From Alloprevotella sp. OH1205_COT-284 (GTDB lineage: Bacteria > Bacteroidota > Bacteroidia > Bacteroidales > Bacteroidaceae), in the NCBI RefSeq assembly GCF_003859795.1, contig NZ_RQYI01000004.1:1-64000 (forward strand): DNA of 64,000 nt. The letters run 5' to 3'. This document shows, one piece after another, positions 51,749 through 60,730 of the stretch. The position numbers and the translations under genes are program-made. Each line of letters begins with the position of its first letter. Positions within the stretch are counted from its first letter, which is position 1. The notes under the pieces are model-generated. The model was given only the letters and a program-made list of their open reading frames with translations. It was not told the origin of the DNA and did not search any database.

Positions 51749-53062
51749 TTACTTCTGCCTGATAAAGATATTGATCGGTGAGCCTGCGAAATCCCAACGT
51801 TCTCTTATTTTATTTTCAAGAAAACGCTTGTAAGGCTCTCTTACATATTGTGGAAGATTGGCATAGAAGACAAAAGTCGGAATTTGCGTATCACGAATTT
51901 GTGCGCAATATTTGATTTTGATATACTTTCCTTTTATGGAAGGTGGCGGATAGGCTTCTATCAAAGGCAACATTTCTTCATTCAATCGAGTTGTGCCGAC
52001 ATGCCTTTTGCGGTTGAGATATACCTCTTTTGCCGTTTCGAGAACTTTGAAGATACGTTGTTTCGTAAGAGCCGAAGCAAAAATAATCGGGAAGTCCGTA
52101 AACGGAGCCATACGCTCCCGAATGGTGTTTTCAAAGTGATTGATCACTTTTTGTGACTTTTCTTCAACCGTATCCCACTTGTTGACCACAAGCACCAGAC
52201 TTTTGTTGTTGCGTTGGATCAGTTGAAAGATATTCATGTCTTGGCTTTCGATGCCTCTCGTAGCATCAATCAGCAAAATGCAGACATCGGAATTTTCGAT
52301 TGAGCGTATTGAGCGCATCACGCTATAAAACTCCAAGTCTTCCGTGACTTTATTTTTCTTACGGATTCCGGCGGTATCTACAAGATAGAAGTCGAAGCCG
52401 AATTTGTCGTATCGCGTAAGAATAGAATCTCTCGTCGTGCCGGCAATGTCCGTGACGATATGGCGTTCTTCTCCGATAAACGCATTGATCAGAGAGCTTT
52501 TGCCTGCGTTGGGACGCCCCACGACGGAAAAGCGCGGAATGTTCTCTTCGTTTTCGTCTTGTGTTTTTTGCGGAAGTTTCTCCAATATGACATCCAGCAA
52601 ATCTCCCGTTCCGCTTCCGGTAATGGCGGAAACACAAAAAGGTTCTCCAAGACCGAGGGTATAAAATTCGGCAGCAGAATAGCGGTCTTCGTTATTGTCC
52701 GTTTTGTTGGCACAAAGTATCACTGGCGTTTTGGCTCTGCGCAATATTTGAGCCACCTCCATGTCCAAATCGGTTATTCCGTTTAGCACATCGACAACAA
52801 AAAGCACCAAATCTGCTTCTTCCGTTGCAATGGAAACCTGTTTGCGTATTTCTTCCTCAAATATATCGTCCGAGTTCACGACCCAACCTCCGGTGTCTAC
52901 CAGAGAAAATTCGCGCACTCCCCATTCACACTTACCATATTGACGGTCGCGAGTCGTCCCGGCTTCATCGCTCACAATGGCGTGGCGTGTGCCCGTCAGA
53001 CGATTAAAAAGTGTAGACTTGCCCACATTGGGACGTCCCACTATTGCTACTAAATTAGACAT
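51749..53062 (-). CDS. der: ribosome-associated GTPase Der
   Basis: A 437-residue protein with two tandem GTPase domains (P-loops in GRPNVGKST near residue 8 and GRPNAGKSS near residue 180) and a C-terminal KH-like domain ([20 protein letters not shown]). Der acts in assembly of the 50S ribosomal subunit. Length is typical. Confidence 0.96.
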   Translation of the reverse strand: MSNLVAIVGRPNVGKSTLFNRLTGTRHAIVSDEAGTTRDRQYGKCEWGVREFSLVDTGGWVVNSDDIFEEEIRKQVSIATEEADLVLFVVDVLNGITDLDMEVAQILRRAKTPVILCANKTDNNEDRYSAAEFYTLGLGEPFCVSAITGSGTGDLLDVILEKLPQKTQDENEENIPRFSVVGRPNAGKSSLINAFIGEERHIVTDIAGTTRDSILTRYDKFGFDFYLVDTAGIRKKNKVTEDLEFYSVMRSIRSIENSDVCILLIDATRGIESQDMNIFQLIQRNNKSLVLVVNKWDTVEEKSQKVINHFENTIRERMAPFTDFPIIFASALTKQRIFKVLETAKEVYLNRKRHVGTTRLNEEMLPLIEAYPPPSIKGKYIKIKYCAQIRDTQIPTFVFYANLPQYVREPYKRFLENKIRERWDFAGSPINIFIRQK

Positions 53063-53127
53063 GCGTTATAACGTTGTGTTTTTTAAGGAGCACAGCCTCA
53101 CGGCTTCTCCTGCAATAAAATTCTCCG

Positions 53128-53158
53128 CAAATATAGTTTTTTTTTATAGAATAAGCAA
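53128..53158 (-). promoter_or_regulatory. promoter of der
   Basis: On the minus strand TTG (53158-53156), 20 bases, TATATTTG (53135-53128). Transcription would start near 53121, about 59 bases before the der ATG at 53062. Confidence 0.65.
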
Positions 53159-53242
53159 TAGTTTTATCCACGGAGTAACCTTCTTAAACGATATAGAGCC
53201 GTTTATGTACTATCGAAACGTCTTTTTTTCAAAATCAGCCCT

Positions 53243-53881
53243 TTAAGTTTCATGTTCTTCTCCGCGAAGGGTCGGGAGGTTGATGTGGTAGCGAACAGCT
53301 ATGATGCGCGATAAAATCACCACGATTCCGCACACCAGTCCGCAACCTACGCTATCGAAACCCAATGCCCAAAATGCCCAATAGGCCAAACCGCCTAAAA
53401 CGCAGGCCACCGCGTAAATCTCCGCACGAAAAATAAGAGGAATGTCATTCAGAAAAACATCTCTCACGACACCGCCCCCCGAACCGGTAAGCACCCCCAT
53501 GACGATAGCCACCCAAAAAGGAAAACCTTCGGCAAGAGTTTTCTCGATGCCGATCACGGCAAACATGCCTAATCCGATCGTGTCAAAAATAAACCAAGTG
53601 TTTTTTTGACGGATCACGACTTTGCCTAACACCCCCACTAATAACAGCGCGACCAGATTGATGATAAAATAAATGCCGTTGTGCATCCAAAAAACCGGCA
53701 CATCGAGCAAAAGATCACGCACCGTACCTCCGCCGATCGCTGTGGCAAGACCTACGACATAGGCACCAAACAGATCGAAGCGCTTCGCACTGGCCAATCG
53801 GATACCGGATATGGCAAAAGCAAGTGTTCCGACATAGTCGAGAATACTGACAAACGTGAGTTCGGGAAGTTCGAATGTCAT
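53243..53881 (-). CDS. TRIC-type cation channel family membrane protein (YadS-like)
   Basis: A 212-residue inner-membrane protein made of two inverted three-helix units, each with the glycine-rich signature followed by RD: GGGTVRDLLL and GSGGGVVRDVFL. This matches the YadS/UPF0126 family, whose structural relatives are eukaryotic TRIC potassium channels. I start at 53881 (MTFELPELTFVS), which removes the overlap with the DUF5103 gene. Ion and role are not established. Confidence 0.88.
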   Translation of the reverse strand: MTFELPELTFVSILDYVGTLAFAISGIRLASAKRFDLFGAYVVGLATAIGGGTVRDLLLDVPVFWMHNGIYFIINLVALLLVGVLGKVVIRQKNTWFIFDTIGLGMFAVIGIEKTLAEGFPFWVAIVMGVLTGSGGGVVRDVFLNDIPLIFRAEIYAVACVLGGLAYWAFWALGFDSVGCGLVCGIVVILSRIIAVRYHINLPTLRGEEHET

Positions 53882-53906
53882 GGAATATGGAAGTTGATGT
53901 TTGAGT

Positions 53907-55151
53907 TTAGCTTTTGATGTTTGCAATCCCCACCAAGCGATCGTATCGATCGGTCGGCGAACGAAAATAAGCCATCACGGCATATAGGTTTTCGGTGTTA
54001 TGGAAGTCCCCTTCTATGGGAGCGGTTTCGGATTGTTCCTTTCCTTTCGTACGCACCAAATAGCGATAGTTATAATAGCCTTGTTTGAGAAAAAGAACTC
54101 CCTCATAGCAACCTCTTTCATGGTTGTAGGCCATGCGGTGTTCGGGTTGTCGGAAGGTGTCGCACCACCTTCCGTCGATATAAACATCTGCCTGCTCAAA
54201 AGGTTCGGTTTCGACGGAAAAATGAACAAACAGGTATTCACTCTCTGTTTCGTTGTCCAAATTATCGGTATTCCGTATGACCGATGTGCCGTTTCTGTCT
54301 TCGATCAGCAGATAATTGCGTCTGATTTCGTCGGTGAGCAACGTGGCATGGTGATAGGGCGGAAACCAGCGAAGACTTTCCACACGCATACCGGGCATAC
54401 GCATATTCACAAGTTCAAACCGCCGATACTCATTGCCCGCCTTAAAGATGAGGCGCGGCTGATGTTGCCAAAGAAGCACTCCGGCATTAACATGAGTTGG
54501 CGGAGCGTTCCAAACGGCATTGTCCCACCGCTCGTTTTGATAAACCACGGTTTTCAGTTCTTCTCGCAAATCGCGGGCATTCAGCGCCGAGGCATCAATG
54601 CGGAGAGATAATTGCTGGTGCTCTCCGTTTCGGTCGATGTCGGTATCTGTTTCCACCCGGCCTCCGATATTCACGAGAGGCTCCGCCACGCAACAGTGCA
54701 CCACGGCAACAGCCTCGGGGTGTTCGGCGGTGTCGTCGTAGATCGTGATGCGATAATTGCCGGACACCAACGGGCGCACATCTTTATCGGGAAAGCTGAA
54801 AGCATAGTGTGTGTATTGCACGTTTGTGTTTCGGCTTTCGCGATGCTCTTCTATCAAAATATCGGTCAGGTTGCTTTCGAGATATTCATTTTCAAACAAA
54901 TCCGGAGTTTTCTCCCAATCAAATCCGCAATGTTCGACCCGATAGAAAAAGCGTCTGTATTCGTGCGACATCCGATCAAACCCGACACGCATCTTGTCCT
55001 TGCCGCCGAGCATCAAAACGGGCAAAGATGCAAGATTGCCGTCGATTTTCGTGCGCAGCGTGTGGATGTCGTTGCGCAAAACATGATTGCGTTGGGCAAA
55101 GGTGGCGACGACAGCGAGAAGAAACGTACAAAAGAGCGTAGAGATGCGCAT
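53907..55151 (-). CDS. exported DUF5103 protein, type IX secretion plug family
   Basis: A 414-residue exported protein (signal peptide MRISTLFCTFLLAVVATFA) of the DUF5103 family. Recognisable blocks are NDIHTLRTKIDGNLASLPVL near the mature start, FFYRVEHCGFDW, and YDDTAEHPEAVAVVHCCV in the middle. In Flavobacterium the related Plug protein closes the SprA translocon pore when no substrate is bound. With porU and porV 8-13 kb away the same role is likely. It lies between the TRIC-like and fucosidase genes. Confidence 0.8.
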   Translation of the reverse strand: MRISTLFCTFLLAVVATFAQRNHVLRNDIHTLRTKIDGNLASLPVLMLGGKDKMRVGFDRMSHEYRRFFYRVEHCGFDWEKTPDLFENEYLESNLTDILIEEHRESRNTNVQYTHYAFSFPDKDVRPLVSGNYRITIYDDTAEHPEAVAVVHCCVAEPLVNIGGRVETDTDIDRNGEHQQLSLRIDASALNARDLREELKTVVYQNERWDNAVWNAPPTHVNAGVLLWQHQPRLIFKAGNEYRRFELVNMRMPGMRVESLRWFPPYHHATLLTDEIRRNYLLIEDRNGTSVIRNTDNLDNETESEYLFVHFSVETEPFEQADVYIDGRWCDTFRQPEHRMAYNHERGCYEGVLFLKQGYYNYRYLVRTKGKEQSETAPIEGDFHNTENLYAVMAYFRSPTDRYDRLVGIANIKS

Positions 55152-55158
55152 TGCGAGG

Positions 55159-56457
55159 CTATTTCAAGGTGATTTCGTAAATGCGGTCGAACTCTCCTTT
55201 GCTCCGATCAAGCTGAAAAGAAAGACGATTGTTACGATAAACATATTTTACTTTCTCTTTCGAGCCATAGGCTTTGATCTGCTTCACGCGCATGGGGCAT
55301 GTCATATCCACTGCAGTCAAACTGTCTTCGAGCACATGCAGATACAATGTTTTTCCGCAACGCGTACTCACGATGCCTTCTCCGTCCGCCAGTTCTCCGG
55401 CCTCAGTGCCATAGATCGTTGCTCCGTTTGCTCGAAGCCATGTTCCCATTTCCTTCAAACGCTCCACGGCGGTCTTCGGCAGATGTCCGTCGGGCTGAGG
55501 GCCGACATTGAGCAGGAGATTTGCTCCTTTGGCCGCGGTGCGCACCAGCAGCCGAACAAGTTGCCGTGTGGTTTTGTAGTTTTGATCAACCACTTTGTAG
55601 CCCCACATACCATTCATCGTTTCGCAAGTTTCGAGCGGCAATTTGCTCACGCTCTGTCCGCTCATTCCGGCTTTGTTTTCTCCGGGCACATCTCTCTCGA
55701 AGATTTGAAAATCCTCTCCTTCATGGGGTGTTTGGTGGTGGTTATTGCCGACAAGACATGCCGGTTGTAAATCGTGAATAAGGGCATATTGCCCCGGCAA
55801 CTGCCAATCAAAGGGCACGGAGTCTTCACGGTGATCCCACCAGCCGTCGAACCATATGGCACGCACATTGCCGAAATCGGTGAGCAGTTCCGTGAGCTGG
55901 GCATTCATGAAGTTGTAATAGCTTGTCCAATTTGCCTTTTCGGCTTTCTTTCCCGTGTGGCGTCCGGTGCTTCCCATCGGATAATCATCGCGCGTCCAAT
56001 CAATATGACTATAATAGAGGTGTAAAGCCAGGCCGCTGCGGCGGCAAGCCTCGGCAAGCTGTTTGAGAATATCGCGTCGATAGGGAGTTTGTGCGATGTT
56101 ATAGTCGCTTTGACGCGTGTGCCACATGGAGAACCCGTCGTGGTGACGAGTGGTGAAAGTCACATATCGTGCCCCACTCTCTTTGATGATGTTTGCCCAT
56201 TCATCGGCATCAAAAGCATGGGGATAAAAAGCATTGGCGGCTTTGGCATACTCCTGTCTGTTGATTTTCTCATTCTGCATATACCACTCCCCTTGTGCAA
56301 AAAGCGAATAGATACCCCAATGAATGAAAATGCCGAAACGGTCGGCGGCAAAATTACGGCGATTTTCCAAATTTTCCGGCGTGGGGATGTAACTCTGTGC
56401 CGTTACCTCAAAAGGCATCGTCAAAACCAAGAGCAACAAAAGAAGGTGTTTTTTCAT
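55159..56457 (-). CDS. exported alpha-L-fucosidase, GH29
   Basis: A 432-residue enzyme with a signal peptide (MKKHLLLLLLVLTMPFEVTA). The GH29 barrel shows RFGIFIHWGIYS, RYVTFTTRHHDGFSMW and the nucleophile Asp in AIWFDGWWD. It removes terminal alpha-linked fucose, probably from host glycans reaching the periplasm. The start at 56457 gives the clean signal peptide; an ATG four codons upstream is possible. It ends 7 bases before the DUF5103 gene. Confidence 0.92.
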   Translation of the reverse strand: MKKHLLLLLLVLTMPFEVTAQSYIPTPENLENRRNFAADRFGIFIHWGIYSLFAQGEWYMQNEKINRQEYAKAANAFYPHAFDADEWANIIKESGARYVTFTTRHHDGFSMWHTRQSDYNIAQTPYRRDILKQLAEACRRSGLALHLYYSHIDWTRDDYPMGSTGRHTGKKAEKANWTSYYNFMNAQLTELLTDFGNVRAIWFDGWWDHREDSVPFDWQLPGQYALIHDLQPACLVGNNHHQTPHEGEDFQIFERDVPGENKAGMSGQSVSKLPLETCETMNGMWGYKVVDQNYKTTRQLVRLLVRTAAKGANLLLNVGPQPDGHLPKTAVERLKEMGTWLRANGATIYGTEAGELADGEGIVSTRCGKTLYLHVLEDSLTAVDMTCPMRVKQIKAYGSKEKVKYVYRNNRLSFQLDRSKGEFDRIYEITLK

Positions 56458-56540
56458 TTGAGAGAACATTTAGAACAAGAATTTACGGCGCGAATTTACA
56501 GAAAAAAGGCGACATCCCCGCCTTTGGCCATTTTTTTTCG

Positions 56541-56548
56541 TACATTTG
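56541..56548 (+). promoter_or_regulatory. -7 box of rnpB
   Basis: TACATTTG at 56541-56548, about 10 bases before the 5' end of the RNase P RNA. TTTG at 56523 is only 14 bases upstream, so the -33 element is uncertain. Confidence 0.5.
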
Positions 56549-56558
56549 CAATATCAAA

Positions 56559-56943
56559 CAGGAGGCAGACGGTCAGTTCGTCGCTCGCACCCTTGTGGTG
56601 CGTGAGGAAAGTCCGGGCAACGCAGGGCAATCCGCTTCTTAACCGGAAGTCGTCCGCGAGGGTGAATACGTGCAGAAGAAAACAACCGCCTTTTTGTGCT
56701 TGCGCGAAAGGGTAAGGGTGAGAAGGTGAGGTAAGAGCTCACCGGCCGAACGGTGACGTTCGGGCCGTGTACATCGGATGTTGAAAGTTCATGTAAACCG
56801 GCGCTATCAAGGCGGCCCGCCTGAGTCTTTCAAGACGTGTCGGAGGGTAGAACGATAGAATGTGTCGGCAACGGCGCATCCAGATAAATGACGAACACCT
56901 CCACCGGAGGTACAGAACCCGGCTTATCGACCGTCTGCTCCTG
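56559..56943 (+). ncRNA. rnpB: RNase P RNA, bacterial type A
   Basis: The catalytic RNA that trims tRNA 5' ends. The conserved cores are in order: GAGGAAAGTCCGGGC, AGGTGAGGTAAGAGCTCACC, CAGATAAATGAC and ACAGAACCCGGCTTA. The 5' arm GGAGGCAGACGGTC pairs with GACCGTCTGCTCC at the 3' end (helix P1), which sets the boundaries. Length of about 385 bases is normal. Confidence 0.96.
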
Positions 56944-56975
56944 TTCTTTTGACAATACCAGCTCCACTATAATCG

Positions 56976-57013
56976 CTGCGGAAGGACATTCTCGTCTTTC
57001 CGCAGTTTTTTTT
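56976..57013 (+). terminator. terminator after rnpB
   Basis: An imperfect stem with CTGCGGAA/TTCCGCAG as its perfect 8-base-pair base (56976-56983 with 56998-57005) followed by a run of eight Ts. Confidence 0.85.
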
Positions 57014-57123
57014 GAAAAAGACAAAGCTCCTCTCCTCTCTTCTTCTTTTGAGGATAAAGCTCTCGGATGCCGGTTTTGCGTTCCCTTTTCCGACTCGCAT
57101 CTCTCCTTCTCCAAGGAAGCCCG

Positions 57124-57184
57124 AAAAAGGTAACGAGTAGAAATTTTTAGCTCTGAGTTAGAATTTTCTACTCGTTACCTTTTT
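57124..57184. repeat. TAACGAGTAGAA hairpin repeat, copy 3
   Basis: A perfect 20-base-pair stem: AAAAAGGTAACGAGTAGAAA at 57124-57143 pairs with 57165-57184. The loop contains TTTAGCTCTGA, shared with the copy at 22028. It lies between rnpB and the Phe/Tyr operon promoter. Confidence 0.85.
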
Positions 57185-57282
57185 CTGTTTATCTCTCATG
57201 CGGATTGGTTTTTCCGTTTTCTCGAAAATCTCCTTTGTAGATACGAATGTTTTGGAGTCTGCAATATTTTTCTGTAATTGTG

Positions 57283-57313
57283 TTGCTTATTTCAATAAAA
57301 AAAACTACTTTTG
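57283..57313 (+). promoter_or_regulatory. promoter of the Phe/Tyr operon
   Basis: TTG at 57283-57285, 20 bases, TACTTTTG at 57306-57313, so transcription should start near 57320. This rules out the open frame start at 57247 as a real start for the enzyme. Confidence 0.7.
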
Positions 57314-57342
57314 TCGCCGAAATCAATGATTCAGAGCTAACA

Positions 57343-57476
57343 ATGACACAAAACAACGTCTTTTACTTCTATTTTACTTCTTTGCCCAACAAGCGAAGCG
57401 GGACGTTGTATGCCGATAACACAGAGGCTTTGACGCAAACTCTGAATCCCGCTCTTGCAAAGCGGGATTTTTTATT
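57343..57476 (+). promoter_or_regulatory. Phe/Tyr leader-peptide attenuator
   Basis: A leader frame starts at ATG 57343 (MTQNNVFYFYF). Its codons 7-11 are TTT TAC TTC TAT TTT. A terminator stem ATCCCGCT/AGCGGGAT (57446-57453 with 57461-57468) is followed by a T-run to 57476. An alternative pairing is possible: AGCGGGA at 57397-57403 with TCCCGCT at 57447-57453, which breaks the terminator. A ribosome stalled on the Phe/Tyr codons would leave 57397-57403 free, so shortage of either amino acid would allow read-through. The leader frame has no stop codon and continues in frame into the enzyme. Confidence 0.8.
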
Positions 57477-57495
57477 ATTAGAAAACGACACAAAC

Positions 57496-58326
57496 ATGAA
57501 AGTAGCCATTCAAGGTATAAAAGGTTCGTTTCACGACATCGCCGCTCACCAATATTTCAAAGACGAAGATTTGGACTTGGTGTGTTGCAACACGTTTGAA
57601 GATCTTTTTCAAACCATAAAAGAAGACGACACCTGTGTCGGGGTCATGGCCATTGAAAACACCATTGCCGGAAGCCTGCTCCATAACTACGAATTGCTGC
57701 GAGCAAGCGGAACGACTATCGTCGGAGAACACAAACTTCACATCGAACATTCCATTATGTGTTTGCCCGAAGAGAAACTATCCGACCTCAAAGAGGTCAA
57801 TTCGCACCCTGTCGCGTTGATGCAATGTCGCAACTATTTGGCACGCCACCCCCAACTGAAAATTGTGGAAAAAGAAGACACCGCAGGATCGGCGGAACTG
57901 ATCAGCCGCGAAAAGCTCAAAGGGCATGCGGCCATTTGTCACGCCGACGCTGCCCCACTCTACGGCCTAAAAGTGTTGGAACAAGCAATCGAAGACAACA
58001 AGCACAATTTCACTCGCTTCCTCGTGGTGGCAGACAGTTGGAATGCCGACAGACTGCGAGAACCCTATCAGACAGACAAAGCAAGTTTGGTTTTCACCCT
58101 GCCTCATGAAGAAGGCTCTCTTTCGCAGATATTGAGCATTTTGAGCTTCTACAAAATCAACCTCACCAAAATCCAGTCGCTCCCCATTATCGGCAGAGAA
58201 TGGCAATACTTATTCTATGTCGATGTGACCTATAACGACTATCACCGCTATCGGCAAAGCATCGACGCCGTGCGGCCTCTCACAAAAGAACTTCGGATCT
58301 TGGGAGAATACAAAGCCATCATATAA
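57496..58326 (+). CDS. pheA: prephenate dehydratase
   Basis: A 276-residue enzyme that turns prephenate into phenylpyruvate, the committed step to phenylalanine. The catalytic domain begins MKVAIQGIKGSFHD and has the AIENTIAGSLL segment and NFTRFLVV (the conserved TRF motif). An ACT domain follows from about residue 200 (GSLSQILSILSFYKINLTKI). The usual Phe-binding ESRP appears here as QSLP. I use the ATG at 57496; the same frame is open upstream through the attenuator leader, so a 51-residue longer form cannot be excluded. First of four genes. Confidence 0.92.
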   Translation: MKVAIQGIKGSFHDIAAHQYFKDEDLDLVCCNTFEDLFQTIKEDDTCVGVMAIENTIAGSLLHNYELLRASGTTIVGEHKLHIEHSIMCLPEEKLSDLKEVNSHPVALMQCRNYLARHPQLKIVEKEDTAGSAELISREKLKGHAAICHADAAPLYGLKVLEQAIEDNKHNFTRFLVVADSWNADRLREPYQTDKASLVFTLPHEEGSLSQILSILSFYKINLTKIQSLPIIGREWQYLFYVDVTYNDYHRYRQSIDAVRPLTKELRILGEYKAII

Positions 58327-58336
58327 ACCACACCTC

Positions 58337-59548
58337 ATGAACGCCCCCAACATTCTGCCCGCTCATCGCATCTCGCAAGTGCAAGAATACTATTTCTCAC
58401 GCAAACTGAAAGAAGTGGCTCTGATGAATGCTGCCGGAAAAGACGTCATCAATCTCGGCGTCGGCAGTCCGGATCTTCCTCCTTCGCCTCAAACGATAGA
58501 AACTTTATGCCAAGTCGCACGTCGAAGCGACGCCCACGGCTATCAGCCCACAAGCGGAACGGAAGAGCTTAGGGAAGCCATGGCACGCTTCTATCGGAAA
58601 TGGTTTGACGTTACAATCGATCCCCGACAAGAGATTTTGCCGCTGATAGGCTCCAAAGAGGGCATCCTTCACACCACATTGGCTTTCGTCAATCCCGGCG
58701 AAAAGGTTTTGGTGCCCAATCCGGGCTACCCCACCTATACTTCGCTGTCGCGTTTGCTCGGCGCGGAAGTCACACACTACGATCTCGTGCCCGAAAACGA
58801 CTGGCAACCCGACTTCGACAAACTCGAAGCCATGGACACCGAGGGCGTAAAATTGATTTGGGTGAACTATCCGAATATGCCGACGGGAGCACCGGCATTG
58901 CAATCCACTTTTGAGCGTTTGGTTGATTTTGCTCGAAAACGCAACCTCGTCGTCGTAAACGACAATCCCTACTCTTTCATTCTCGGAAAGGAATACAAAT
59001 CCATCCTCCAAATTCCCGGAGCAAAAGAGTGTTGCATCGAGTTCAACTCCATGTCGAAGAGCCACAACATGCCGGGGTGGCGAGTAGGGATGCTTGCCAC
59101 AAACGCCCGATTCGTACAATGGATCTTGCAGGTAAAGTCAAACATAGATTCCGGCACATTTCGTGGCATTCAGCTGGCCGCGGCCGCAGCCATTGACAAC
59201 GACGAAGCGTGGCATCGGGAATACAACTACGAAACCTACTTGAAACGAAGAAAAATTGCCGAAGAAATCATGCGGAAACTCAACTGCACTTTCGACGAAC
59301 GGCAAATAGGCATGTTTCTCTGGGGGCGCATACCCGATCGTTTCGACCACTGCGAAAGCCTCACGGAAAAGGTCTTACACGAGGCTCGCGTGTTTATCAC
59401 ACCGGGATTTATCTTTGGCAGCAATGGAAATCGCTATGTCCGCATTTCGCTCTGCGCGAAAGAAGAAAAACTGCAAGAATCGCTAAGGAGAATAGACGAA
59501 ATGATCGCATCAAACAGCACATCGCCCTCTCCCTCACAACAGCAATAA
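58337..59548 (+). CDS. class I/II aminotransferase
   Basis: A 403-residue pyridoxal-phosphate aminotransferase. The cofactor Lys is in SMSKSHNMPGWRVG, and NPGYPTY and NYPNMPTGA are typical of the aspartate/aromatic aminotransferase fold. Placed between prephenate dehydratase and DAHP synthase, it most likely transaminates phenylpyruvate and 4-hydroxyphenylpyruvate. It starts 10 bases after pheA. Confidence 0.9.
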   Translation: MNAPNILPAHRISQVQEYYFSRKLKEVALMNAAGKDVINLGVGSPDLPPSPQTIETLCQVARRSDAHGYQPTSGTEELREAMARFYRKWFDVTIDPRQEILPLIGSKEGILHTTLAFVNPGEKVLVPNPGYPTYTSLSRLLGAEVTHYDLVPENDWQPDFDKLEAMDTEGVKLIWVNYPNMPTGAPALQSTFERLVDFARKRNLVVVNDNPYSFILGKEYKSILQIPGAKECCIEFNSMSKSHNMPGWRVGMLATNARFVQWILQVKSNIDSGTFRGIQLAAAAAIDNDEAWHREYNYETYLKRRKIAEEIMRKLNCTFDERQIGMFLWGRIPDRFDHCESLTEKVLHEARVFITPGFIFGSNGNRYVRISLCAKEEKLQESLRRIDEMIASNSTSPSPSQQQ

Positions 59549-59575
59549 TCACAACCGTCAATACATCAATCTCCT

Positions 59576-60643
59576 ATGGAACTGGACTTACTTCCCCTCA
59601 ATCTTCCCAACATAACCGCCCAACGTCCCCTTGTCATTGCCGGCCCTTGTTCGGCCGAAACCGAAGAGCAAGTCATGGAAACAGCCACCAAACTGTTGGC
59701 CAAAGGCATAAAAGTCTTTCGCGCCGGCATTTGGAAACCCCGCACCAAACCGGGAGGCTTTGAAGGAATCGGCGAACAGGGTTTGCCTTGGATGCAGCGT
59801 GTCAAACAAGAATTGGGCATGCTGACCGCCACCGAAGTGGCGACGCCTGCACACATTGAAGCGGCCTTAAAATATGACATCGACATTTTGTGGATCGGGG
59901 CACGCACTGTCGTCAATCCTTTTGCCATGCAGGAAATTGCCGATACGCTCAAAGGAAAAGACACTCCCATTTTGGTGAAAAACCCCGTAAATCCCGACAT
60001 CGAACTTTGGATCGGCGGTTTGCAACGACTCAATGACGCCGGCATCAAACGCTTGGCTGTCATCCACCGTGGTTTTTCGAGCTATGACAGGCGCATTTAT
60101 CGCAACCTCCCAATGTGGCATATTCCCATCGAACTGCGTCGCAGAATACCCCACCTTCCCATCTTCGGCGATCCTTCACACATCGGAGGCCGTCGGGAGT
60201 TGATCGCTCCTCTCTGTCAGCAGGCCATGGATTTGGGTTTCGAGGGACTCATCGTAGAAAGCCACTGCAATCCCGACCAAGCATGGAGCGACGCATCTCA
60301 ACAAATCACGCCCGACGTGCTTGACTTCATTCTCGAAAAACTGACGATCCGAAAAAGTGCCGAAATCACAGAAAGTCTGGACTCGCTGAGAAAACAAATT
60401 GACGAATGCGACAACGCCCTGCTCGAACTTTTGGCCAAACGCATGCGCATCAGTCGGGAGATCGGCACATATAAAAAAGAGCACAACATGACCATTGTGC
60501 AAACTGCACGCTATTCTGAAATCTTGGACAAACGAGGAGCACAAGGCAGTCTGTGCGGAATGAATCCGAACTTCATACGCGATATGTTTGAGCTGATTCA
60601 TGAAGAGAGTATCGCCCAACAATCCGAAATCATGAACAAATAA
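59576..60643 (+). CDS. DAHP synthase fused to chorismate mutase
   Basis: A 355-residue bifunctional enzyme. Residues 1 to about 260 are a type I-beta DAHP synthase (VIAGPCSAETEEQ, KPRTKPGGFEGIGEQG, DPSHIGGRR), which joins phosphoenolpyruvate and erythrose 4-phosphate to open the shikimate pathway. Residues from about 265 are an AroQ chorismate mutase (LDSLRKQIDECDNALLELLA), converting chorismate to prephenate. In this order the mutase is usually a sensor for feedback control. It is 27 bases after the aminotransferase gene. Confidence 0.93.
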   Translation: MELDLLPLNLPNITAQRPLVIAGPCSAETEEQVMETATKLLAKGIKVFRAGIWKPRTKPGGFEGIGEQGLPWMQRVKQELGMLTATEVATPAHIEAALKYDIDILWIGARTVVNPFAMQEIADTLKGKDTPILVKNPVNPDIELWIGGLQRLNDAGIKRLAVIHRGFSSYDRRIYRNLPMWHIPIELRRRIPHLPIFGDPSHIGGRRELIAPLCQQAMDLGFEGLIVESHCNPDQAWSDASQQITPDVLDFILEKLTIRKSAEITESLDSLRKQIDECDNALLELLAKRMRISREIGTYKKEHNMTIVQTARYSEILDKRGAQGSLCGMNPNFIRDMFELIHEESIAQQSEIMNK

Positions 60644-60730
60644 AAAGATCTCGCCTCTTTTGACAAGAGAGAAAGATGCCCATAACCATAAAGAAAAGTA
60701 TAGAAAAAACATTTGCTCAATCATCGAGAT

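Noticed and set aside
56888-57133. 81-residue open frame after rnpB
   Set aside because: It overlaps the RNase P RNA 3' end, its terminator and a hairpin repeat, and shows no protein family.
57247-57342. Upstream extension of prephenate dehydratase to an ATG at 57247
   Set aside because: The promoter at 57283-57313 lies inside this stretch, so it would not be transcribed from that promoter, and it is not family-like.
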